Assembly (NCBI GenBank): GCA_016648135.1
Contig: JADDOH010000316.1
Location: forward strand, 1-64,000
Direction: 5' to 3'
Source of the DNA: Agrypnia vestita
Lineage: Eukaryota; Arthropoda; Insecta; Trichoptera; Phryganeidae
Length of the DNA stretch: 64,000 nt
Part shown: one piece after another, positions 23,592-34,610 of the stretch
Position numbering within the stretch: the stretch's first letter is position 1
Layout: every line of letters begins with the position of its first letter
The notes under the pieces: model-generated
What the model was told of the DNA's origin: nothing
The model's input: the letters and a program-made list of their open reading frames with translations, nothing else
Databases searched by the model: none
Position numbers and translations under genes: made by a program

Positions 23592-24258
23592 TAGAGCCTT
23601 CAATCCGAATATTTAAACTTAGAATATATTCGCCTGTTTTTAAGTATTCGTTATTCGAATACTTTAAAAAGTATTCAAGTATTCCCTCGTATTCATATTA
23701 TAAGATTTTTAATATTTTTCCAATTCTATTTCAGGTATATCGCTATGGGCTATATAATGAAGTCGGGCGTCTTTTGCATTTGCCTTTTTATTAAAGTCAT
23801 GCTTATCTTTGCAGTTTTATTACAATAAGCACTTACGTTTAAAACATTTCGTTTTGTCGGCTTTTTATTATTTTTTAGTATTAAGCTTTCATAAATATTT
23901 GAGCCGACAAACAAGAAGTTACATACAAAATAATTTTCAAAAAACTTGCGCCTGGGGTATGAGATATGAAGTAGGTAAAGGTACTAAAATTTTGTCAGTT
24001 ATCGAGATATTTTTTTTGTGTTTTTTTTTTAATTTGTATTTCTTAATTCAACATTATTTTTCAATATATTTTTGTTGTTTTTTTTATAACATACTACAAT
24101 TATTGTTTTTTTTTTAAATGTATACAATGTATTTATCATCCGAAGTAAACCATTCTTTTCTTAAAAATTTTACGAATATATTCGAATATTCGAATATATT
24201 ATCATTAACTATTCGATATTCGAATATGTAGTCGGAATCACGAATATTTGGAGGCTCT
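23592..24258. mobile_element. hAT-like MITE beside the last SV2-like exon
   Basis: Ends TAGAGCCTTCAA and, inverted, TTGGAGGCTCT, flanked by ACTCCTGT and ACTCCTGA (7 of 8 bases equal), the 8-bp duplication size of hAT. Subterminal CGAATATTCGAATA motifs are dense at both ends. The open frame 23,809-24,117 inside is T-rich and unrecognised. About 80 bases upstream of the terminal exon's acceptor. Confidence 0.7.
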
Positions 24259-24377
24259 ACTCCTGATACAACTCACACACACACAGTTAAAAATAAACAG
24301 AAGTTGCACACGCAAAGATTTGTGAGGTCATACAAAATACTTACTGCTTACTTGATAAACGAGGTATTCTTTCCATT

Positions 24378-24541
24378 TAAGAAAGACAATCGAATTAGTA
24401 TGCGTACGCAGTGCGTACGACACACATTGTTTCGTTGTGTTGGTGTTTACGGGTATAAGCACCAACACAACGAAGCAATGTACCTCGTACGCACGACTTT
24501 CACACACTAATTGTTTTTCTTTTTGTCTTTCTTACAGATTG
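24378..24541. repeat. palindromic element, about 160 bp
   Basis: Arms AAGAAAGACAATCGAATTAGT and ACTAATTG...GTCTTTCTT, with an inner perfect hairpin TTCGTTGTGTTGGTG / CACCAACACAACGAA. Non-coding, in the last SV2-like intron. Confidence 0.75.
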
Positions 24542-24544
24542 TCT

Positions 24545-25280
24545 TCTTAAACAGAAAGAAAAAACTTCTTAAACAAACAAAAAGAGAAAGAAAAACAAGT
24601 GTACATTCAGTTATTGATGGATTTGGTATTAAAGTTGTAAAGATTATTCATGCCATCGTGAATAATCTTTACAATTTTAATGCCATTTAAATTTTTCACT
24701 CAATTTATGTATATTTATGTGTAGTTTATGACCATTTAGTACCTAAATTGGGTAAAAATTGTAAACTATGCTACCCCAATAAAAACATTTTAATTCTTCA
24801 CCTGTCGATGAGAAATTCCGATACTCTCGAAACTTGAGTGGTAAGATCTACACATATGTATATAAAAAAATAGACCATATTCGGCGATATATGTTTATAT
24901 TAATGTTTGTAACCAAAAGATACATTTCGATTTTCTTCAGTTTTTTTCACCGTTTTCACGCGCTTTTTTGCGGTTTTCTCGGCAAGTATACACGATAAAA
25001 ATATTTTGTGAGAAATGTGAAAGATAATTGATTTCCGCGTAAAAATTTTATACTTTTAATTTTTTCTTCTTCTTCTTTCTTCTCTACAGCCATTCGAGTG
25101 AAATTTTTTTGTATAAAATTATAATTAAGCTCACGTAGAGCTAAAAAGTTAATGTTTTTTACCCCATTTAATGATCATCAGGAGGTACACTCCTACAGGA
25201 AGACATTTATTTATCTTCACAATGTCACACAAAATAACGTGATTATGGTTTGGTTTTTTGGCTTTTCATATTGGTTTTCG
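24545..25280. other. SV2-like intron remainder
   Basis: Contains a hairpin at about 24,635-24,682 (GTAAAGATTATTCA and complement). Otherwise AT-rich with nothing recognised. Confidence 0.5.
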
Positions 25281-25286
25281 ACTTAC

Positions 25287-25414
25287 CGGATAAAATGGCT
25301 GCGATGGTCACAAAGGGGACCAGGCAGCCCAGCTCCAGCAGGTAGGGGAAGGTGATTCCCCCCAGAACAGTTCCCATCCTTCCCGTCATCATCATGACGG
25401 CTACCGCCATTGCC
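25287..25414 (-). CDS. SV2-like exon H (helices 11-12)
   Basis: Acceptor ctccag, donor gtaagt; phase 2 in, phase 1 out. Encodes AMAVAVMMMTGRMGTVLGG and the start of helix 12 (CLVPFVTIAAILS). A run of four Met residues in helix 11 is notable. Confidence 0.9.
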
Positions 25415-26136
25415 CTGGAGTGAAAAGAAATCGTCAAATCAATTCATTTTAAAGTTATTTTTTTATAAAGTCATTTGCAGAAACAGCACAATCATCGAGG
25501 ATAGGCATTTGCGTTCACCGAAATGCGTAGGAAAAGTTGGAAAACTATTATCGCGAATGGTTATTGCGATAAATTTAGGCCTAAATGCAATTTATAATAA
25601 AATTTATAATAAGATAAGTAGAATGCAGAAGTTACCTAGGGGAACTTACTAAAAATTTTGTGTAGAACATTTTTTTTAACAAGTATTTTTCGAACGAAAT
25701 TGTTGTAAATATGTAGTGATTTTTTGATTGAGATTTGAAAGAGTAAATAGTGTGAGATATAATTGTATGACTAGAAATAGGAATAGAATAAGATTACCAT
25801 ATATATGAGAAAAAAGTTTATACACAAAATTGTTTCATGTTAACAGAGGTTGAATCATGAAGGTATGACGAAATACCGGAAAATGTGATGAATTTAAATA
25901 ATCTGATTGAATTTAAAAAATAATGCTACAATTATTGTAAAAATAGTAAAGTATTGTAGATTATAGAATCTTTGTTCTATATAAATGATAAATTATAAGA
26001 GTGTTTAAGTGTTTAATGGGAGTGTAAATGTAAATATTTACTAACTAGCCATAAACACATGAAAAATCACGGGACATAGTTAATAAATTAGACATTAATA
26101 AATGTTCAAAGTTTTTTTGTAAAGCCGTTGTGGAAA

Positions 26137-26387
26137 TTTTTCATGTTAAATATGACTTGAATTGAAAAACACTATTTTTTTCCATTTTATCTTTTATTTA
26201 AATGTTAGAACGTTTTAGAGATAACTCTCATTATCAAAAACATATTTCAATTTTCAACATATTTTCAAGTTAAAATGAGATAATGATTGATAATGAGAGT
26301 TATCACGAAAACGTTTTAACATTTAAATAAAATATACATTGGAAAAAAACAGTGTTCTTCAATTCAATTCATATTTAACATATTAAT
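26137..26387. repeat. palindromic MITE-like element, about 250 bp
   Basis: Arms CATGTTAAATATGA / TCATATTTAACAT at the ends; inside, ATTTAAATGTTA...AACGTTTT pairs with AAAACGTTTTAACATTTAAA. No coding capacity. Confidence 0.7.
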
Positions 26388-27029
26388 AATTAATAACCAC
26401 CATTGCTTGTAACCTGTGCCGCGCGCTGATTGCGTATCACCTCATAAAGTTGTAATTCTTGCATCTTACGAACGCTACGGACCGACAGACATTTGAAATT
26501 AGGATAGTTGATAATTAAATATAGAATATAGTAAAAAAGTATACTGTGAAATATTATTATAGATAATATTATACAAGTGTAATATTAAATACCTTAAGAA
26601 ATAATAAAAAAATATATCTTTAGTAGTCTCTGATTTTTGGGCTATTTAGATATCAAAGTTGCCGCGAGCCGCAGATTTTATGGTCACCCCGGAACGGGAA
26701 TTTCAATTTAAGTCACAAATTTTATCGGACATAAATATTTTGAGCGTGTATTTTTGTTACGAGTTATAAGAGTTTACCGGCAGAATATCAAAAGCGGACT
26801 ATACTCTTTATATATATATAATATATTTCTATAGTTCCACACTATGCCGGATCGCTGGAAGAAATTATTAAGTAATAATCTGATATATCTAGAGAATTTT
26901 AGTGCTGAAACTTCCCAGTAGAAAGCCCAAAATATTGTGTAATATCTAGAGAATTTTCGTGTTGAAACGTCCCAGTAGATAGCCGAAATAGAGTGTAATA
27001 TCTAAGGACTTTTCACAGAAAAATGTTAC

Positions 27030-27304
27030 CTTATAGAAGTTGGGAACAGGTCCACCGCGATGCTGGACAGAACGCTCCCACCCAGACTGGTGATGGACAC
27101 GAACACCGCGAAAAGGGCGACGACTTCCGGAAGGCTAGTGGACCAGTAGAGCGCCAGGGCGCAGGATCCGCTGCCCACCAGGCACAGGGCTGACAGCTTC
27201 CTCTTCCCGAGGGTGTTCACCAGGAACCCGCCGCACAAGTAGGCAATGAGGCTGGCGGCACCGATTATCACGCTGTTGATGTACGTGGAATTGCCGGGAT
27301 CCAA
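27030..27304 (-). CDS. SV2-like exon G (helices 8-10)
   Basis: Acceptor ttccag, donor gtaaca; phase 0 in, phase 2 out. Longest exon: NSVIIGAASLIAYLCGGFLV, second motif-A-like NTLGKRKLS, then VDLFPTSIR at the helix 10-11 loop. GC-rich relative to its introns. Confidence 0.92.
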
Positions 27305-27327
27305 CTGGAAAAACATTTCAACAAACA

Positions 27328-27801
27328 TGAGATACCGCATAAGCTGACATCGAAAACGGCAGGCCGTCGCCCTCGATACAAAGACAGGGGCAAGAACGCT
27401 GAGGACGGAAAATAGACGACAAAGTAAGCCGGACCAATGACCGAGTACAAAGGCAATGTATATCAGGGGGCACGGAGAGCGAGGAAACTCGCCTTGCTGA
27501 TCTAAACTAAATATCTACACGCGCGGCCGAGTAAAGGCGAAATCATAACAACCCCGAGACTTTGTTCTGGATCACTTTATAAGCCGGCGCTTGCAGAGCC
27601 GAGTATCTCACTCGCCCAGTGTCATTCTTACGGCGAAGCGCTTCCCGATCGAAGCCTCACTTCTCGGGAAGCTACCCATCGAGCGGAAGCTCTCGTCATT
27701 CATCGATTCATTATTGTGTACCTATTGTAACTTTTGTCATTATTACATTCCAACAAATACTATTCAAACACCGCGGCTTCATCCTCATCAGCCTTCCCAC
27801 A
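27328..27801 (+). mobile_element. solo LTR of a retrotransposon, copy 1
   Basis: Starts TGAGATACCGCAT and ends CTTCCCACA, with a TATA-like CTTTATAAG in the promoter position and alignment to 32,103-33,121 over its length. It lies in the SV2-like intron just upstream of exon G. No clear target duplication, so the right side may still carry some internal sequence. Confidence 0.7.
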
Positions 27802-28552
27802 TTGATGATTTTTACATCATCAGTACCAGCAGAGATCTCCGACTCTATAAACGGAGTGGTGACCCTGGAGTTCAAAAATACATTCCAAAACCGGAGGCCC
27901 ATCCACATCCACAGGTATAAAACCAAGTTTAGAGAGTATTTTAAATTAATGTATTGGTATCAAAGTGCAGTTGCTTACGCGAAAGCGCTTTCTAAAACGA
28001 TTACCCCATATAAGCTCAGTGGTTGAGTCTGTACTTCTGTAGGTACTCTAAGTGAAAGTGATAGAAAATTAAGGGTACCACGAAAACAATTTTTATTTTA
28101 CGCTTGAAGTTTAAAACATTGTAGCTACGTTGACGAGACAATATTCGAGTCATGTTCGAGTCGGGACATTTCTACTACACACCTTGACCACAAAACCACA
28201 CAAAATTGACTATGCAATTCTAATACCGGACTACTTGCACAAAAGATGGACTATATACTATAGCTACAATATTTATCAACCTAAAAATTACACCAGGAAA
28301 CTTTTAATTTAAAGGTATTTAACATTAGCTAAGAAATTTTAACCTGCTGCCCATTTTTTTGTCAATTTTGTGATAAGTTAAAAATATTTAACAAGCTAAG
28401 CAAAGGGTTCTGTGACTAAATTTAATTAAGAAACTATACTTAAGATATTGGACAAAAATAACCTAATTTAATCTGTTAAATCCCCGCAATCACTACGTCA
28501 CTAGGCAATTAAAAATATTTATAAATGCCTATAATTTTTGAAACAGTGGTTA
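27802..28552. other. intron sequence after the LTR
   Basis: Open frames in 27,591-28,026 overlap the LTR and are not thought to be genes. Otherwise nothing recognised. Confidence 0.4.
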
Positions 28553-29067
28553 TAGTGGTACCTCGATATACGAGTGCCCTAACATACTAGTTTTTTGAGA
28601 CACGAGTGCACTCGTTACAGTTCGTGGAACACCCCGAAAAACTGGTTGTGTATCGGAGCTATTTAATGACACATTCTGAAAGGGAGGAAGAAACAAACCT
28701 CCTTGGACATGTTTTTTTAAACGGCCTTCAGTTGAAAGTGAGAAAAGCGTGGCGAAAAAGACTAAGACCAGCGAACAGAAAAATAGTGACGAAAATTAAG
28801 CGAAAGAAACACTTTATAAAACCAGTTTATTTCTTTATTTACACTTTTCTTGTGTTTTTATATACAATATTTGTATTTAATACTCAATAAATACATTTTT
28901 CTTATTAAAAACACGCAACAAAAACAGCTGGGGTGGCATTTTGAGGGCTGAAACGGTCTAACGGCATTTTATTTTATTTCAATGGGGAAAATTGCTTTGA
29001 GATACGACCAAATTGACGTACGAGCAAGGTTAGGGTAAGAATTAAACTCCTATGTCGAGTATCACTG
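28553..29067 (+). mobile_element. Tigger/pogo-type element remnant
   Basis: Ends ATAGTGGTACCTCGATATACG (one base group shown) and the complement CGAGTATCACTG before TA, the TA-inserting Tc1/mariner-pogo pattern. Near the right end, CAATGGGGAAAATTGCTTTG and GACGTACGAGCAAG resemble Tigger ends. Broken frames rich in Lys/Glu (28,740-28,810) look like a decayed transposase C-terminus. Confidence 0.6.
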
Positions 29068-29552
29068 TATTTGTGTTTTTAATAATCGATAAATATTTAT
29101 GGTATTATTATAAAACGCGGACTTCAGAACACCGAAATATTAATATAATAATAAAATATCAGGCTCAAAAATGTTCATTTTTAGTAAGAGAATGAAAAGC
29201 TTTAAAAGGTCCACGAATTCGTTGTCAATATTGTAAATAAAAACAATGGCAGGTGAATATGCATAAATGGTTGAGAACCTCATCATATCAAAGGACTTTA
29301 AGCTCGCATTTTTTGTCTTTTCGTTTTATTTATTAATTCAATATTTACATCTATAAATTCTTACTGCGTAGTAACCTACCAGGTTACTCTATATCTCTGT
29401 CTGGGATACTTACCTTATTTATATTTTCTCGCTAAAATCGTAATTAGTAACCGTAGACAATTAACATTAGATACGAAGAGGTCATTTCTATTTTAGAAAT
29501 GTGTTGTTTTGATTGTGGCTAAACTATTTACGTAAATATTAAAATTGCTTAC

Positions 29553-29721
29553 CTTGATGCAGTCGGTAAACATGTCTTCCTCACTCTCAAGGTCCTGAGT
29601 GGTCTTGTTGGAGACGTAGGACTCTATGATGTGACAGAGTGGTGCTGTCTCCTCGTGCTTGGAGTCGTAGTCCTCGACGATGGTTGCCATTTGGGGAAAC
29701 CACAGCCTCAAGGTGTTAGAT
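29553..29721 (-). CDS. SV2-like exon F (luminal loop)
   Basis: Acceptor ccgcag, donor gtaagc; phase 2 in, phase 0 out. Encodes SNTLRLWFPQMATIVEDYD and a Cys-containing, acidic luminal loop with a predicted N-glycosylation site (SNKT). Confidence 0.88.
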
Positions 29722-29832
29722 CTGCGGTAAAAAGTAAAACAATTATTCTTTCAGTACTCAATCATTTCAATGTTTTCGAAATAATTAGAAACTTTTGTGA
29801 ATATTTGGTGACTTGGATGACTATTAAAACGC

Positions 29833-30420
29833 GAAACAGAATCGCATTATTTTTAGCGAAATTTAAAATAAATTAAATTTTAATAAATATTATTGTTAAG
29901 TTCTGCGGGTTAAGTATTTTTAGGTGTTACAGCTGTTTCGGCTTGTAAGGCCATTATCAAACAGTGGATATACCACGTACAAACGACTTATTTATAAAAT
30001 TTAAAGTTACCCCTTCATTATAAATAAGTTATACATAAGTTATAAATAAGTATATGGAATAAAAATGTTAATCAATTAAAAAGAGACTGCATATAAGGTT
30101 GAAAATTTTTCGTTAAGCTACCTGAGTGCCATGGCGAAATGGATAACGTGCCATTCCCAGATAAAATGTGAGGTCCGTGGTTCGATTCCCGGTGACATTT
30201 AAATATTTTTTCGTTAATTAGATTTTTTCAGTATGTCTTTTCTAATTGATTTATAAAAATTGTTTTATAAATAAGTCGTTTGTACGTGGTATATCCACTG
30301 TTTGATAATGGCCTTACAAGCCGAAACAGCTGTAACACCTAAAAATAGTTAACCCGCAGAACTTAATAATAATATTTATTAAAATTTGATTGATTTTAAA
30401 TTTCGCTAAAAATAAATACG
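29833..30420. mobile_element. long inverted repeat enclosing a tRNA-headed SINE
   Basis: Left arm 29,855-30,000 and right arm 30,262-30,415 are near-perfect complements (TAGGTGTTACAGCTGTTTCG / CGAAACAGCTGTAACACCTA and GGATATACCACGTACAAACG / its complement). Between them stands a tRNA-like head at about 30,125-30,199 with A box TGGCGAAATGGATAACGTGCC-like and B box GGTTCGATTCCC, then the shared arm TTCGTTAATTAGATTTTTT. Confidence 0.75.
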
Positions 30421-30512
30421 GAGTTCTACAAATTAAACACAAGAACCATAAATAAAAGACTCGCATTACAATTGCGAAGTGGCTATTGGTATATTTTAGA
30501 CTCATAACATAG

Positions 30513-30960
30513 TCAGGTAGATTCCTGACTATGTTATGAGTCTAAAATGTTCAAGCAACCATGACCTAATATCAATAGTTATGGAGATATGTAATATCAA
30601 ATTTGCATTTTTTTTTCAATATTTCTGACTTATTTCTTGCAAAAAGTTGAAGTATCATTACAGTAACTTATATCGATTATGAAAAATTCATTTGCTTCAA
30701 TACAACTTAAATAAAATGATTGTAAAAAATAAGTTTTTCCAATTTTTGCAAGGTTTTTATCATTTTATTTGACTTGTATTGAATCGAATGAATTTTTCGT
30801 AATCCATATAAGTTACAGTAATGATTGTTCAACTTTTTACAAAAAATAAGTAAGATATATTGAAAAAAAATGCAAACTTTGATATTGCATATCTCCATAA
30901 CTATTGATATTAGGCCATGGTTGCTTGAACATTTTAGACTCATAACATAGTCAGGAATCT
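30513..30960. mobile_element. TA-foldback element, copy with altered ends
   Basis: Both arms carry the family core (TTGAACATTTTAGACTCATA, CATGACCTAATATCAATAGT), but the outermost CAGGGTTATTTG is replaced by a CATAACATAGTCAGG segment present three times. Central loop around 30,740. Confidence 0.75.
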
Positions 30961-31402
30961 ACCGGCCAAGTTTCTGCTGCTGACTCTGGTACACCTGTAT
31001 AAAGTACTGAATTCGAGTTTTTATCGGAAATATAGCCTATAAGTTTATATGAAACATGATTTTGGAAGGAATAGACACAAAATATAGAATACAGTATATT
31101 CTAAATTAGTAGGTAATCTTTGGTGACTGCATTCAAAACATTTTTTTTTCGATATTGCTGCCTTTGCTTTTATACCCTTTATATGAAGACTATATCTGGA
31201 TAAAGATACTCGGTTTATCTATCCAAATTTTACAAAATTTTAGATCCCAACACAAAGAAAATACCATCACCCAGTCTTTGATCAATGGCTGGACAACCCT
31301 GTATTACCTATATTTAAAAACAAAGCCAAGAATTTGGTACAGTATACTCGGCCAACCGAAATATATTAGTTTTATACAGTCTCATAGTAAGTAGCAAAAA
31401 TT

Positions 31403-31595
31403 TTACAGGATTCCTGCCTTGATAACGAGTCGAAAATGTTCAAGCAACTATGACCTAATATCAATAGTTATGGAGATATGCAATATCAAAGTTTGCATTT
31501 TTTTCCATATTTCCCACTTATTTTTTGCAAAAACTTGAACTATCATTACAGTCACTTATATTATTTTGAAAAATTCATTTCATTCAAGTTTTTTC
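31403..31595. mobile_element. TA-foldback element, left-arm fragment
   Basis: Begins near TTTACAGGATTCCTGCCTTG and follows the family consensus to about 31,590. Right arm missing. Confidence 0.7.
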
Positions 31596-31848
31596 TCTAC
31601 AACTTTCCAATTTATTAATTATTTTCTTATTAATTCTTCTTCTTTCTGTGACTTCCCTCCTTTTCCTTTCCCTCGAAAATTAGTCGTGAGAGACTTTTTT
31701 ATGTACAAATTTCTAATTAATTCATTTGTTTAAGACTAACATTTTGATAAATAGCTAAAAAAACTTCTACTATATATTCTTGTAGATTTGGACACCCTTT
31801 ACTAGAGATTAAGTAACTCCGAAAAGTCCGTGTCAAAACATCACTCAC

Positions 31849-32021
31849 CCGAGCATAGCAGACCACATGATGAAGCAAATTAAGATAAGATGTAGAAGAT
31901 GAGGCGGTAGAATCAGAGGTTTCAATTGTTTCATCCCCCCCTTCACCGCCGCCCACCCTTGAGGAGCCGGGGACCCATCCTCATCCACATTACAGGCTCT
32001 CTCGTTAACCAGGTATTTTAT
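31849..32021 (-). CDS. SV2-like exon E (central loop, helix 7)
   Basis: Acceptor attatcag, donor gtgagt; phase 0 in, phase 2 out. Starts IKYLVNERACNVDEDG (cytoplasmic loop) and runs into LILICFIMWSAMLG (helix 7). Confidence 0.85.
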
Positions 32022-32102
32022 CTGATAATCAAAAAAAATATATAGTTTATAAAGTTCACCAAAACATAGCTGTGGTGGCCCAAGACACATACACACATAT
32101 AA

Positions 32103-33121
32103 TGAGGTACCGCATATGCTAACATCGAAGTACGACAATCCGTCGCCCTCGATACAGGGGTTGAGGCAAGATCGCTGAGCACAGTAAACAGACGACAATG
32201 TAAGCCGGGCCAATGACCGAGTACAAAGGCAAGGTATATAGCATGGAGAGCGAGGAAACGCACCTTGCTGATCTAAAATACATACCCACACGTGTGGCCG
32301 AGTAAAGACGAAAATACAGGGTTATTTGTAAAACATTAATGACCTCGCAGGACTATATTCCTGCCTTGATTATGAGTCGAAAATGTTCAAGCTATTATGA
32401 CCTAATATCAATAGTTAAGGAGATTTGCGACGTCAAAGTTTGCATTTTTTTTTTCAATATTTCTGGCTTATTTTTTTGTAAAACGTTAGACTATCATTAC
32501 AGTAACTTATATCGAATATGAAAAATTCATTCCCTTTAATACAAGTCAAATAAAAAAATAAAAACCTTCGAATTCCAATTGGAAAACATTCCAATTGGAA
32601 TTTTTTCAGTGTTTTTATCATTTTATTTAACTTGTATTGAAACTATTGAATTTTTCGTAATCGATATGAGTTACTGTAATGATAGTCCAACGTTTTACAA
32701 AAAATAAGTCAGAAATATTGAGAAAAAAATGCAAACTTTGATGTCGCATATCTCCTTAACTATTGATATTAGGTCATAATAGCTTGAACATTTTCGATTC
32801 ATAATCAAGGCAGGAATATAGTCCTGCGAGGTTATTAATGTTTTACAAATAACCCTGTATAACATCTCCGATTCCTTTGTTCACGATCACTATATAAACG
32901 GTAGTCTCCAGAGCAGACCATCTCACTCCTGCGGGGCTTTTCGGAAGCCCTCTTCGTTATACGTCTCACTTTGATGTCAACCGCTTATACTGCGGAAGCT
33001 AGCGCCATTCATTGGCTCATTATTGTACAACTGTAATTACTCTGCTTGTAACTTTGTCATTATTAAATCTCAATAAATACTATTCAAACGATGCGGCTTC
33101 ATCCTCATAAGCCTTCCCACA
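32103..33121 (+). mobile_element. solo LTR, copy 2, with nested foldback element
   Basis: Related to 27,328-27,801: TGAGGTACCGCAT at the start, CTATATAAACGG as TATA box near 32,890, CAATAAATAC as polyadenylation signal near 33,072, CTTCCCACA at the end. The TA-foldback element at 32,317-32,857 interrupts it, so the foldback element moved after this LTR inserted. Confidence 0.75.
32317..32857. mobile_element. TA-foldback element, best full copy (541 bp)
   Basis: CAGGGTTATTTGTAAAACAT and its exact inverse at the other end, flanked by TA on both sides. The two halves pair almost along the whole length. The centre is a dyad of AATTCCAATTGGAAAACATT. No open frame of note. TA duplication points to Tc1/mariner-type mobilisation. 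Confidence 0.9.
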
Positions 33122-33239
33122 TATGGTATGGAAGGGAATAAATAATACTGGAATATTGGAAAAATCAATTGTGTGAATTTTGAATAATCACTTTCACAAT
33201 TATTCGTTATAAATAAATTGTTTGCTTCTGTCGCACGCA

Positions 33240-33520
33240 GATGGCGCGGTCTGTTAAATTAAAAATAAAACTCTTCGGCCGTGTGCGGCGCCTTAAATAC
33301 CCGCGAACGCCCAACACCCGTATTCCGGCGCTTTCTAGAATAATCGAGGGAACTCCAGTCCCTTCTGGGCTGATTTAACACCGAAACGAAACAGGTCTAC
33401 GTCAACGTCATCAGTCTGGTTATTTGTATTAATTCAACGTAAAATAAATTAAATAACAATATTAAAAATAAATGAATAAATAAAAATTTAATAATATTAT
33501 TACAAGAACATCAACTAGAA
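33240..33520. other. GC-rich unassigned segment
   Basis: A CpG-containing segment with CCTTAAATACCCGCG resembling a promoter and TTCTAGAATAATCGAGGG. It may be a diverged LTR. A similar texture is seen at 36,770-37,030. No coding signal. Confidence 0.35.
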
Positions 33521-33544
33521 TGCGACCACTATAGATTGGCGTGC

Positions 33545-33922
33545 GAGGGAGGGCGTCCCTGTCGCGTAACAGAAGTTGCCAGGGTGTAAATTTATTACAC
33601 AATACATAATGTATAGAATGTCCGGTGACCGGTGTCGTAGCCTTTAACAGAAATTTGGTCGGGCAGCCGTTCTATCTGTCAAACTGTCAGACGATAATAT
33701 CGGTGCATTATTTGCTTTTTCAGCTTCGCAAAACTCTAATACTTCATTGGCAATTATTCTTGCACCATCTCGGACTGTTTAGGATGTTTTGGACATAATA
33801 ATTCAGTGTATATTGGTAATCAAGATGTCATAGCTCCCGAGCAAATACAAAATTGTACTGAATGACAGGGCGAGGGGTTACAAAGTCGCCGCACGCCAAG
33901 TTACGTTGGTCGAGCAATGATG
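33545..33922 (+). mobile_element. 5'-truncated LINE copy at the exon D donor
   Basis: Matches, in the opposite orientation, the sequence at 37,480-37,900. It starts a few codons before the ORF2 stop (GGGCGTCCCTGTCG) and continues through the 3' UTR to GTTACGTTGGTCG and an ATGATGATA tail. The tail ends within about 10 bases of the splice donor of SV2-like exon D (33,931). Confidence 0.7.
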
Positions 33923-33931
33923 ATAACTTAC

Positions 33932-34116
33932 AGGATAGTCGTCTTCCGGCAACCCCTTATTCATGGCGAACATTTTCTTGAAAATTTTCAAAGCCTCTTC
34001 ATTTCTCCCCCTGGACATGAGGAACTTGGGGCTCTCCGGGAGAAGCATGATGGCCAACCCCGTGGCCAACGGAGGGATGCTGAATAGAGCCAGGAAGATC
34101 TGCCATGAATGGAGAA
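33932..34116 (-). CDS. SV2-like exon D (helix 6, PESPKFL)
   Basis: Acceptor tttcag, donor gtaagt. Encodes HSWQIFLALFSIPPLATG and LPESPKFLMSRGRNEEAL. Phase 1 in, phase 0 out. The 3' end of a LINE copy lies a few bases past the donor. Confidence 0.9.
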
Positions 34117-34185
34117 CTGAAAATACAAAAACTTGTTATGATGCACGCAGCCTTTAAAAAGAATATGACAATAATGTGTGATCAT

Positions 34186-34610
34186 TTTTTTACTTCCTTT
34201 CTTTTAACTCGTAGCGTCTGCTTAACGCAAAATTTTTGGATCGATTTTTAACCCTTTTCCCGTGATCCAATCGAGCTGAAACGTTGCAAGCAGACTCGTG
34301 GCGACGATCAAGAAGATCTATCAAATTTTCGTTAAAAAAATAATAATTATAGTATAATTTTGGATTTTTCAAACTTTTAATGGTTTTTTCATACAACTCA
34401 GTAACTTGTATGGAGATTCCGATGCATCTGGTAGACATGGAACCTGATTATAGTATAATTTTGGATTTTTGGAAATTTTTTATTACTCCCTTTCGTAGCG
34501 TCGCCCGACCGAAGCCCAACGCGTAGGTTAAGCGCCAAACCAGTTTCCACTAGTCAATGAGAAAGGGAGTATAATAAAAACTTGTTTTTTTATGTGTTAG
34601 TTGTTTAAAT
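34186..34610 (-). mobile_element. ACTCCCTTTC-ended MITE, copy 3
   Basis: Minus-orientation relative of 17,670-18,209: CCCTTTTCCCGTGATCCAAT and GACTCGTGGCGACGATCAAG blocks, ending in GAAAGGGAGTATAATAAAAA at 34,561-34,580. Contains a further internal TTACTCCCTTTCGTAGCG segment, so it is a composite. Confidence 0.65.

Noticed and set aside
23809..24117. 102-codon frame inside the hAT-like MITE
   Set aside because: Poly-Phe/Tyr from T-rich DNA, with no transposase motif.
27591..28026. Overlapping plus-strand frames of 109 and 135 codons
   Set aside because: They run through a solo LTR and its flank, in competing frames, with no domain.
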